A stretch of 64,000 nt of DNA from an uncultured Myxococcales bacterium (lineage in GTDB: Bacteria; Myxococcota_A; UBA9042; DTJE01): positions 1 through 64,000 of the forward strand of contig CAIOFV010000065.1 in assembly GCA_903857665.1 (NCBI GenBank). The letters are read 5' to 3'. The position numbers and the translations under genes were made by a program. The number at the start of each line of letters is the position of its first letter. Positions within the stretch are counted from its first letter, which is position 1. Below the pieces are notes generated by a model, which was not told where the DNA came from, made no database searches, and saw nothing but the letters and a program-made list of their open reading frames with translations. Of this stretch, positions 7,331-14,808 are shown one piece after another.

Positions 7331-8701
7331 CTACGGCACTTGCGCCGGGTCGGGAGCGGCGGCACCGGACTTGCCGAACAGGTCGTCCAGCGTGAAGCCC
7401 TGGTAGGGGTTCCTGGGGATCGGCAGGCTGCCGCTGGCCAGCCAGAAGGCCCGGCGCTTGGGCGCGAACACGATCGAGTACACGCACGCGTTGCCCGAGA
7501 TGGTGCCCTGGCCGTCGAACACGTCCGAGGGCGCCATCACCTGCGTGTAGGGATTCCAGCGGTCGCGCAGCACTTCGACGGCCTTTGCCAGGTTGATGCT
7601 GCCGTAGACCGTGTCCTTCCCGTCGGGCAGCAGCAGTTCCTTCAGGCGGGCGAAGCGGGTCTTGGTGGACTTGCTGTCCGCGGGCACGACGCCGAACGGG
7701 ATCATTTCCGGCACGACGTAGTGGTTGGTGACGAACACGATGCCCGTGTCGTCGATCTCGCGGATGCCCATGTGGTTCTTCGTCAGTTCGAACACCGCGC
7801 CGGTGTCGTGGTCGCCGTCGGCGAACACCAGGTTGTTGCCGACCGTCCGTTCCTCGGTGGCGAAGAACGCCTTGATGTCGGCCAGGCTGGTCGCGTTGGC
7901 CAGCACCTCGTTCATCATCTGGATCTCCGACCGGCCGCTGCGGGACATCTCCGAGTCGATGGCGTGGTTCTGGTTGGACCCGCACGAGATGCCGGCCGCG
8001 TTGATGCCGTTGTAGGTCGCGACGTTGCCCGGGAAGCCCACCACCACGTACGGGATCTTGCCCGTGGGGTGCCGCACGATGATGGTCGGGTAGTCCAGCA
8101 GGTAGTCGATCTTGCCCCAGTCCAGGTTGCGGCCGTGGATCAATTCGCCGCCGCCGGTGGCCTTGCCGGTCGCGATGAACTGGCTGCAGGCGATCGAGCT
8201 GGCGCCGGTGTTTTCCAGCAGCACGTCGCCCCACGCCAGCGCCATGCACCGCGTGTCGGTCCAGCCCTCGGCGCCCACCACGTCCCCCATGCCACGGCAC
8301 TCCTCGCGGATGTCCGGGTACGATTGCGCGATGGCCTCCTCGATGTAGCCGTTGTCCACCGCAAGGGGCTCCAGCAGCATGAGCGTCGGGTCGGTGTCCA
8401 GGAACTGCCCGCCGATGACCAGCTGGTCGTGCAGGAACTGGCCCTGCTGGCGGCCCATTTCGTAGGGCGTGCCCTTCAGGCGGAGGATCCGGATGTTGCC
8501 GCGCATCTCGACGCCGGGCTCGTAGGACGTGGCGTCCCCCCAGGGATCGACCACGTCGGGGACGGCGTCCGCGACCGCCTCGGCAGGCACGTCGGACGGG
8601 ACGTCCGCGGGGACGTCCGCCACGGACGTATCGCCGGAGGCCGACGATCCGGAGCAGGCGGCGAGCATCAGCACGGGAACCAGAACGGGCGCGAGGCGCA
8701 T
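7331..8701 (-). CDS. C45-like (acyl-CoA:6-APA acyltransferase family) NTN-hydrolase lipoprotein
   Basis: 456 residues. Lipobox LAAC with lipidated Cys16, a short Asp/Val/Pro tether to about residue 55, then a domain resembling peptidase family C45. Supporting segments: YEMGRQQG near the domain start, CSQF with candidate nucleophile Cys172, the downstream HGRNLDW signature, and ATYNGINAAGISCGSNQN. C45 enzymes normally self-cleave so that the nucleophilic Cys becomes N-terminal; processing here would release the enzyme domain from its lipid anchor. The start at 8701 has GGAGG 4 nt upstream; an in-frame start at 8734 would precede the signal peptide. Probably hydrolyses an amide or acyl substrate outside the cytoplasm; substrate unknown. 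Confidence 0.8.
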   Translation of the reverse strand: MRLAPVLVPVLMLAACSGSSASGDTSVADVPADVPSDVPAEAVADAVPDVVDPWGDATSYEPGVEMRGNIRILRLKGTPYEMGRQQGQFLHDQLVIGGQFLDTDPTLMLLEPLAVDNGYIEEAIAQSYPDIREECRGMGDVVGAEGWTDTRCMALAWGDVLLENTGASSIACSQFIATGKATGGGELIHGRNLDWGKIDYLLDYPTIIVRHPTGKIPYVVVGFPGNVATYNGINAAGISCGSNQNHAIDSEMSRSGRSEIQMMNEVLANATSLADIKAFFATEERTVGNNLVFADGDHDTGAVFELTKNHMGIREIDDTGIVFVTNHYVVPEMIPFGVVPADSKSTKTRFARLKELLLPDGKDTVYGSINLAKAVEVLRDRWNPYTQVMAPSDVFDGQGTISGNACVYSIVFAPKRRAFWLASGSLPIPRNPYQGFTLDDLFGKSGAAAPDPAQVP

Positions 8702-8732
8702 GGGTCCTCCACGTGAATCATGGCAACGGCGC

Positions 8733-8738
8733 ATTGTA
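8733..8738 (-). promoter_or_regulatory. -10-like hexamer of the C45-like hydrolase gene
   Basis: TACAAT on the minus strand, 31 nt before the start at 8701. No convincing -35 element. Confidence 0.3.
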
Positions 8739-8804
8739 GCGGATCCGGCGGAAGACGGGGACGGGACCGCGTCGCGGTCAATCCGCGGGCCTCGGGCGAC
8801 CAGG

Positions 8805-11800
8805 CTATGGCGCGCCGACCTTCACGACGACGGGCCCCACCAGGCCCGCGGCGATGCGGGTCTTGGACTTGCCCTTGAACTCCTTCGCGGCCGGATCGTC
8901 GGCATCACCCAGCGCCAGCATGCGGTTGCGCAACGGGGGCGTCAGGGTCACGTCGATCACGTTGGCCCCGGTCTTCGCGGTCGCCGTCACGTCCAGCACG
9001 TAGGGCGGCACTAGGGTGTCGCCGGCGTCCTGGCCGTTCACGCGGACCCGCGCCGCCCCATGCAGCCAGCCCAGGTCCAGCAGGACCCGGTCGCCGGTCG
9101 CGACGGCGCCGATGTCCACGGTGGCCGCGTACTGCCCCAGGCTGGCCGAGCCCTGCAGTTCGGTCCGCTGGCGCCAGTCGCCCAGCGCGCCGTCCGCGGC
9201 CTGGAACGAGCCGTTCGGGACGTCCGCGCCCTCGACCTTCAGCGTCCAGGCGTCCACCGGCACCACGCGAGCCGAAGGGCCCGGGACCGCGATCGGCGCG
9301 GGCACCGTGACGCCCTGCCCGACGGGCGTCGGCAGCCCGCACAGCAGCAGGACCGACCCGTACGAGGGAAGGGCGAACCGCAGGTTCCCGGACGCGTCGG
9401 GGACCAGCGACCGCGCCGTGCCGGCCCAGGCATCCGCCGCCTGGGGCGCCTTGCACGGGTCGGCGGGAACGAAGGACGCGGCCAGGGGCTCGATCCCGGG
9501 GTTGCGCAGGAACACCACGCGCGCCCCGCTTGGCATCAACCGGCGCTGCTGCTGGATCACGGATGTCCCGGCCTCGTGCTTCAGCCACGGCGTCGCCCCG
9601 GCGTCGGCCAGCAGCGCCGCCGCGTCGGTGATCGCCGCGCCCTTGCGCACGTGGGCGCCGCCCAGGGCCGCGGCCACGGCGGCCTTCACCCGGCCGTCGC
9701 CGGCGTCCTTGCCCGCGTATCCCGGCTGGTGGTCGGGCGTCGCGCCGACGAACACCACGGGCACCCCGGCCGCCGCCAGCCGCGCCAGCGCCTCGGCCGC
9801 TTCCGGCGGCATCGTCGCGACGTCCGGCACCAGCACGCCACGGTAGGCGTGCCCGTTGATCCGCGCCGTCCCTCCGGCGGCCACCGCGACCGTCAGCCGA
9901 TCGTCGTTGACCCAGTCCCAGGCGTACCCGGCATTCGAGATCCCGGCCAGCACAGGCCGCAGCGCCCCCAGCCACACGGTCGCGGGCTGCAGCGACTTGC
10001 CGCCGAACAGGCCGTCGATCAGACCCAGCAGGGAGTTGTTCCCGGTATCCGCCTCGTCCTCGAACTGCCCGTGGTACAGCGGCTCGTCGCTGTCGTCCAG
10101 GCGCATCAGCGACGCGGGGATGCCCAGCCAGGGGTAGTACACCAGCAGGTCGGCTTCCGGCGCCCCAAGGCGCATCGCGTACTGCACGCGGCCGACGTAG
10201 CGGTTCAGGTCGGGCATCCACGGCCAGAACGGGTCGGCCTCGCCGATGCCGGTGCTGTAGGTCCCGCCGCCGAACGTCGAACTGAACGGCAGCCAGTCGG
10301 TCGGCCCGTAGACCGCCTCGCCGGTCCGGTAGGGGAACCCGTGGTACACGATGCCGTTGATGCCGGCCGCGAAGGACTTGTCGACGGCCGCGCGGAACTT
10401 GCGCGGCGTGGTCATCCAGTCGCGGCCCGACCACACCAGCGATTCCTGCCCGACGATCGCGCGATCGTACAGGTGCGCCCCGGACGAAACGGCCTTCAGG
10501 AACAGTTCCGCACCGCCCGCGTACAGTTGCTCGGCCTCGGGGATCGTGGCCGTACCGGCGGCCTTCAGGGCGTCCGCGTGGATGCCGTAGGCCTGGATAC
10601 GGAAGGACAGGCCCCGCGCCTCCGACCAGTCCGTCGCCGTGCGGATGAACCGCTCGATGAACAGGTCGGACACGGTCAACTGGTAGTCGTACCGGACCCG
10701 CTCGTCGTCGGCGCCCAGCGCGAACGGCGCGGCGACCTGGATCCCGGCGCCGTCGAACAACTGGTTGTCGGCGCCGGGCGTCAGCACCACGGGCATCCAC
10801 GGCACCAGGTCGTACCCGCGCCGCGCCTTGAACTGCTCCGCGAAGTCGTCTGCCCAGTGCCGCTCGCACTCGAACTCGAAGGAATCGGCGAACACGCCGC
10901 GGAGCGCCCCGCCGAAGTACCCCGCGAGGCCCGTCCGGTCGCCCAGCAGATGGTCGATCGCGGCCGTGGTCCGGGCCGCGTCGAAGTGGTCCAGCAGGTA
11001 GGACTGCGCGCCGTAGGCATGCAGGCTGACGTCCTCGCCGTCAGGCAGCGCCCAGATCGCGACGACGCGCCAGGTACCCTCCGGGACGTCCCACGCCAGG
11101 GTCCCGTCCGCCGCGACCTTGTCCGTCAGGACCACCAGCGACGCCGGGTCCAGTGTCACCGTGTCCGTCAGCACGAACACCTCGGGATCCCGCTGGTCGT
11201 CCAGCACGCGCGCCGCCATCACGGCCACCCGCTTCGCATACTGCGGCAGGTAGTTCCCCATCGGCTCGCCGATCTGGGCGGCCAGGTCCGTGACCGCGTA
11301 GAACGGGTCGTTGCCCGGAGCGGTGATCTGCACGGTGGCCGGCCCGGGTCCCGTCAGCGGGTACTCGCTGAACAGCAGCGTCCGCTGGGAATCCAGCACG
11401 TCGATGAACGGCCCGCCCGTGTTCCAGCCCGAGCCCAGCGTCAGGTCCAGCCGGAGGTTCGCCGTCTTCGCGGCATCCAGCGCCGCCCGGACGTTGGCGT
11501 AGAACGAGTCCGAATCCACGGAATCCCGCGCCGCCTTCCTTTCCGCCGAATCGTCCGGGTTCAGCGCAGCGTCAAAGGCCTGGACCTCGAGGCCGCCGAA
11601 CCCGTTCGCGGCGGCGAGCGTCACCTCGCGCGTCAGTTCCTCCGGCTTCACGTCGTTGCCGGGCCACCACCAGCGGGCCCACGGGCGGGCCGCGACGGGC
11701 GGCTGGACGAACGCTTCCCAGGAGAAGGTGTCCAGCGGTTGATCGACTCCGCAGGACGCGGATGCCCCGGCCAGGAGGGCCGCGAAGGACAGGACGACGA

Positions 11801-11825
11801 CTCGTTGTGCTGAGTGGCGCGACAT
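8805..11825 (-). CDS. GH106-like alpha-L-rhamnosidase, exported
   Basis: 1006 residues, the length expected of family GH106. A signal peptide ends at SASC (Cys25), an imperfect lipobox, so lipidation is likely but not certain. The mature protein opens with the characteristic RPWARWWWPGNDV segment and carries FADSFEFECERHW and QESLVWSGRDWMTTPRKFR in the barrel. The C-terminal beta-sandwich region includes LDLGWLHGAARVRVNG, as in galactose-binding-like domains. GH106 enzymes remove terminal rhamnose from plant or bacterial polysaccharides. The start has GGGAG 6 nt upstream. No other polysaccharide-degrading genes adjoin it, so it does not sit in a typical utilisation locus. Confidence 0.85.
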   Translation of the reverse strand: MSRHSAQRVVVLSFAALLAGASASCGVDQPLDTFSWEAFVQPPVAARPWARWWWPGNDVKPEELTREVTLAAANGFGGLEVQAFDAALNPDDSAERKAARDSVDSDSFYANVRAALDAAKTANLRLDLTLGSGWNTGGPFIDVLDSQRTLLFSEYPLTGPGPATVQITAPGNDPFYAVTDLAAQIGEPMGNYLPQYAKRVAVMAARVLDDQRDPEVFVLTDTVTLDPASLVVLTDKVAADGTLAWDVPEGTWRVVAIWALPDGEDVSLHAYGAQSYLLDHFDAARTTAAIDHLLGDRTGLAGYFGGALRGVFADSFEFECERHWADDFAEQFKARRGYDLVPWMPVVLTPGADNQLFDGAGIQVAAPFALGADDERVRYDYQLTVSDLFIERFIRTATDWSEARGLSFRIQAYGIHADALKAAGTATIPEAEQLYAGGAELFLKAVSSGAHLYDRAIVGQESLVWSGRDWMTTPRKFRAAVDKSFAAGINGIVYHGFPYRTGEAVYGPTDWLPFSSTFGGGTYSTGIGEADPFWPWMPDLNRYVGRVQYAMRLGAPEADLLVYYPWLGIPASLMRLDDSDEPLYHGQFEDEADTGNNSLLGLIDGLFGGKSLQPATVWLGALRPVLAGISNAGYAWDWVNDDRLTVAVAAGGTARINGHAYRGVLVPDVATMPPEAAEALARLAAAGVPVVFVGATPDHQPGYAGKDAGDGRVKAAVAAALGGAHVRKGAAITDAAALLADAGATPWLKHEAGTSVIQQQRRLMPSGARVVFLRNPGIEPLAASFVPADPCKAPQAADAWAGTARSLVPDASGNLRFALPSYGSVLLLCGLPTPVGQGVTVPAPIAVPGPSARVVPVDAWTLKVEGADVPNGSFQAADGALGDWRQRTELQGSASLGQYAATVDIGAVATGDRVLLDLGWLHGAARVRVNGQDAGDTLVPPYVLDVTATAKTGANVIDVTLTPPLRNRMLALGDADDPAAKEFKGKSKTRIAAGLVGPVVVKVGAP

Positions 11826-11872
11826 GCGTTGCTCCCGTTCGGTACCGGCCCGGAGGCGCCCGGGTCCGCCGA

Positions 11873-11878
11873 AGTATA
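11873..11878 (-). promoter_or_regulatory. -10-like hexamer of the rhamnosidase gene
   Basis: TATACT on the minus strand, 47 nt before the start codon at 11825. A CTGTCG lies 19 nt further upstream, a weak -35 candidate. Confidence 0.3.
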
Positions 11879-11952
11879 CGCCGCACGGCGGACGAGGCGA
11901 CAGGCCGGGTTTCCGGGGGGGTCCGCGTCCTGGGCCGCGCGCTCGTCCAGAC

Positions 11953-11980
11953 TGGACAATCCCCGGAAATTGCATACATT
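11953..11980 (+). promoter_or_regulatory. putative promoter of lipoprotein hydrolase gene 12011
   Basis: TGGACA (11953-11958), 16-nt spacer, TACATT (11975-11980). It would give a leader of about 25 nt. The same TGGACA/16-nt arrangement precedes the OPT transporter gene. Confidence 0.4.
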
Positions 11981-12010
11981 GAGTCCTGAACTGAAAACGA
12001 AGTGGGGACC

Positions 12011-13216
12011 ATGAGGACGTTGCTGCCGATGGTATTCGTGTTCGCGCTTCTCGCAGGGTGCGGCGGATCGAAGTCCAACCCGGGCCTGGCCGACGCCATC
12101 GTGCAGGACGGGGCGGATGCCGACCTCGTTTCGGTGGACACGGCGATCCCGGAGGACGTCCCCGGGCGCGATCTGGAACCGGACGTGCCCGGCGCCGACG
12201 ACACGCCGGCCGCGGACCCGCCGCAGGCGGACGCGGTCGAGGACGCCGCAGGGGATGCCCCGGAAGACCCCGGGCCCGCGGACGCGATCGTGGCGGACCA
12301 GCCGGTCGATCCGGGCACCGTCGACCCCGGTCCCCAGCCCGCCGACTACCCTCCGTCCGGACGGGGGTTCTACGAAACCCAGCAGACCCCGGGCAGCGTG
12401 GTCCGCGGCAGCCGGACCACCGCGGTGGTCGCCCACGGTCCCAGGCGCATCGACGGGAAGCCGTCGCCCCTGGTCGTCTTCCTGCCGGGCTTCCAGGCCC
12501 CGACGGACCTGTACAAGGAAACCGTGGATCACCTGGCGTCCCACGGGTTCGTGGTGGTCCGTGCCTCCCCTCCGGGCGGACTGTTCGACGTGAACCATGT
12601 CGAAATGGCCAAGGACGCCATGGCGGTCATCGACTGGGCGGTGGACCCCACGGGCCCGCTGGGCGGACGGGTCGATGGCTCGTGGGTCGGCGTGATGGGC
12701 CACAGCCTGGGCGGCAAGCTGGCCACGATGGTCGCGTTCCAGGATTCACGGGTGAAGGCCCTGTTCGCGATCGACCCGGTCAACGGCGGCAACCCGTTCA
12801 CGGGATACAGCGCGACGCTGCCCGACATCGTGCCGGACGACGTGGCGACGCTGGCGATCCCGGTGGGGTTCCCGGGCGAAACCTTCAGCGCGGACCATTC
12901 GTCGCTGGGCCAGTCGTGCGCGCCGGCCGACCAGAACTACACCACCTTCTATTCTGCCGCCGCGGCCGCGCCGTGGAAGGCGAAGTGGGAATTCGCGGGC
13001 GCCGATCACATGGATTTCGTGGACGACCTGTCGGCCTGCGGCACCGTGTGCTCGGTGTGCCCCGAAGGCACCGGGGACCCGCTGAAGCAGGTGGCCGCGC
13101 TCCGCACCCTGATGACGGCCTTCTTCCGGCGCCACCACGGGGGCGAAACGGCGATGGAGGACTGGCTGTTCGGCGCGAAGACGCCTGCCGAGGCCGCCGC
13201 GACCCATGCCCCGTGA
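12011..13216 (+). CDS. alpha/beta-hydrolase lipoprotein (chlorophyllase/PAF-acetylhydrolase-like)
   Basis: 401 residues. A perfect lipobox LLAGC (Cys17) is followed by about 95 residues of Asp/Pro/Ala/Val tether with repeated DVPG and DADL units. The alpha/beta-hydrolase fold follows: PLVVFLPGFQAP (oxyanion strand), nucleophile elbow GHSLGG with Ser232, acid candidate in FAIDPVNGG, and a late His in GADHMDFVDD. The closest look is to chlorophyllase-like or acetylhydrolase-like enzymes. Probably an extracellular esterase; substrate unknown. The ATG at 12011 is preferred over the GTG at 12002 because the signal peptide starts there. First of three consecutive tethered hydrolase lipoproteins in the same direction. 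Confidence 0.85.
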   Translation: MRTLLPMVFVFALLAGCGGSKSNPGLADAIVQDGADADLVSVDTAIPEDVPGRDLEPDVPGADDTPAADPPQADAVEDAAGDAPEDPGPADAIVADQPVDPGTVDPGPQPADYPPSGRGFYETQQTPGSVVRGSRTTAVVAHGPRRIDGKPSPLVVFLPGFQAPTDLYKETVDHLASHGFVVVRASPPGGLFDVNHVEMAKDAMAVIDWAVDPTGPLGGRVDGSWVGVMGHSLGGKLATMVAFQDSRVKALFAIDPVNGGNPFTGYSATLPDIVPDDVATLAIPVGFPGETFSADHSSLGQSCAPADQNYTTFYSAAAAAPWKAKWEFAGADHMDFVDDLSACGTVCSVCPEGTGDPLKQVAALRTLMTAFFRRHHGGETAMEDWLFGAKTPAEAAATHAP

Positions 13217-13245
13217 TCTTCCCCCCGGGAAGCGCATGCCGCGCC

Positions 13246-13274
13246 TTGACGACACAGGCCCGATCCGACAGGAT
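13246..13274 (+). promoter_or_regulatory. putative promoter of metallophosphatase gene 13340
   Basis: TTGACG (13246-13251), 17-nt spacer, CAGGAT (13269-13274). The good -35 and poor -10 would give a leader of about 60 nt. Confidence 0.3.
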
Positions 13275-13339
13275 TCCCCAGGCTGGCCGCAGGGTCGGCG
13301 TGACGTTGCCAGAGCCCCATCCGACCGGAGGCCGAACCC

Positions 13340-14791
13340 ATGCGACGTGCCACGTTCATCGTCTTGACGCTGACGCTCACGGCCTTCGGGGCCCTGTTGA
13401 CCCAGGCCGCCTGCGATTCCGGCAAGGCCACCGCCCCGCGGACCGATGTGATCGACATGCCCGACACGCCCGCGATCGATGACGGCGCGACCACGGACGT
13501 GCCCCCGCACCCGGACGTTCCCCAGGCGGACGTGCCGCTGGCCGAGGACCTGGTCCCCGCCGACGTTCCGCCCGTGGACGACATCGAGGACGTGGCTCCG
13601 GACGTGTTGCCCGACGTGGTGGTCCCGGCCTGCGTAGGTACCCCGGGCGTCGTAGCCTGGCCCACCGACGTCAGCAACACGTTCCTGCGCGGCCCGTTCG
13701 TGCAGGACGTGCGGGACAGCCACGCGGTGGTGGCGTTCCGGCCGGCCCTGCCGTTGACCGAGCAGGGCTGCGTGCAGTGGTCCATCGCTGGCGTCGCCTC
13801 GGCGATCCCGATCCAGGCGTGCATCGATCCCGACGCCTACGGCCAGTACGCGGTGCGGTTGGACGACCTGCCCCCGGACACCGAGGTCACGTACCAGGTG
13901 TCCGCCGGTGCCAGCCTGACGGCCGGCCCGTTCACGTTCCGTTCGGCCCCCCCGCTGGACCGGCCGCAGCGCATCCTGGTGATGTCGGACCTGCACGCCA
14001 ACCCGGAGCGCACGGCCACCGTGCTGTCCAAGATCGTTTCGCAGGGCCTGGCCGACGGCATCGATTTCGCGATGACGGTGGGCGACCACGTGGACTCGCC
14101 CCAGGAACCCCAGTTCGACGACCTGTTCGAGGGCCTTCGGCCCCTCCTGCACCGGGTGCCCGTGTTCACCACGATCGGGAACCACGAGGGCCGCAACGCC
14201 AACTACTTCGAAGCCTTCGTGCTGCCGGAGGCAGATCCGCCGGACCCCGAGGCGGCCGAACTGTACTACTCGTTCCGCCGCGGCAACGTCTGGATCGGCG
14301 TGCTGGAGCTGATCGACTGGCAGATTTCCTGGACCATCGCCCAGCCCCTGGGCCAGGTCACGTGGCTGGAAAAGGAGTTGGATTCGGAGGCTGCCCGGTC
14401 CGCCCGCTACCGCCTTCTGTTCATCCACGAACCGCCGTGGGGCAAGAACTGGACGCCGTGCACGGACGCCTACTTCGGCGAGCAGTCCCTGCGCGACCTG
14501 CTGGTCCCGCTGGCCCACGAAAAGGGCGTGTCGGCCATCTTCAGCGGCCACTTCCACGACTACGAGCACGGGCAACTGGACGGCGTCGATCTGTTCGTCT
14601 GCGGCGGCGCCGGCGGCGGGCTGGAAACCGTCGATTGCACGCCTCCCGCGGGCTTCCCGGATCCCTGGAAGTGGGTGGAAACCCACCACCACCTGACAGT
14701 CGAAACGGGCTGCGACGCGCTGACGGTGGTCGCCACGGATCTCGACGGCACCGAGATCGACCGCGTGTCGCTGGCGCCGATCGGGCAGTAG
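13340..14791 (+). CDS. calcineurin-like metallophosphatase lipoprotein with N-terminal FN3-like domain
   Basis: 483 residues. A lipoprotein signal ends at QAAC (Cys25, followed by Asp at +2), then about 70 residues of Asp/Pro/Val tether. Residues 110-205 form an FN3-like domain as in purple acid phosphatases (ending in VTYQVSAGASLTAG). The metallophosphatase core follows, with MSDLHAN near residue 215, VGDHVD near 248, GNHEG near 280, FIHEPPWG and SGHFHDYEHG near 402. These provide the usual two-metal ligands. Acts outside the cytoplasm on a phosphoester of unknown identity. The ribosome site (CCGGAGG) is 10 nt upstream. The PHP-type gene follows after 17 nt, suggesting co-transcription. Confidence 0.88.
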   Translation: MRRATFIVLTLTLTAFGALLTQAACDSGKATAPRTDVIDMPDTPAIDDGATTDVPPHPDVPQADVPLAEDLVPADVPPVDDIEDVAPDVLPDVVVPACVGTPGVVAWPTDVSNTFLRGPFVQDVRDSHAVVAFRPALPLTEQGCVQWSIAGVASAIPIQACIDPDAYGQYAVRLDDLPPDTEVTYQVSAGASLTAGPFTFRSAPPLDRPQRILVMSDLHANPERTATVLSKIVSQGLADGIDFAMTVGDHVDSPQEPQFDDLFEGLRPLLHRVPVFTTIGNHEGRNANYFEAFVLPEADPPDPEAAELYYSFRRGNVWIGVLELIDWQISWTIAQPLGQVTWLEKELDSEAARSARYRLLFIHEPPWGKNWTPCTDAYFGEQSLRDLLVPLAHEKGVSAIFSGHFHDYEHGQLDGVDLFVCGGAGGGLETVDCTPPAGFPDPWKWVETHHHLTVETGCDALTVVATDLDGTEIDRVSLAPIGQ

Positions 14792-14808
14792 CGGACGGGG
14801 GCAGTCCG

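Noticed and set aside
9060-11813. Long plus-strand open frame opposite the rhamnosidase gene
   Set aside because: Composition is His/Arg/Gln/Pro-rich nonsense typical of the antisense frame in GC-rich DNA; no motif and no ribosome site, while the opposite strand encodes a full GH106-like protein.
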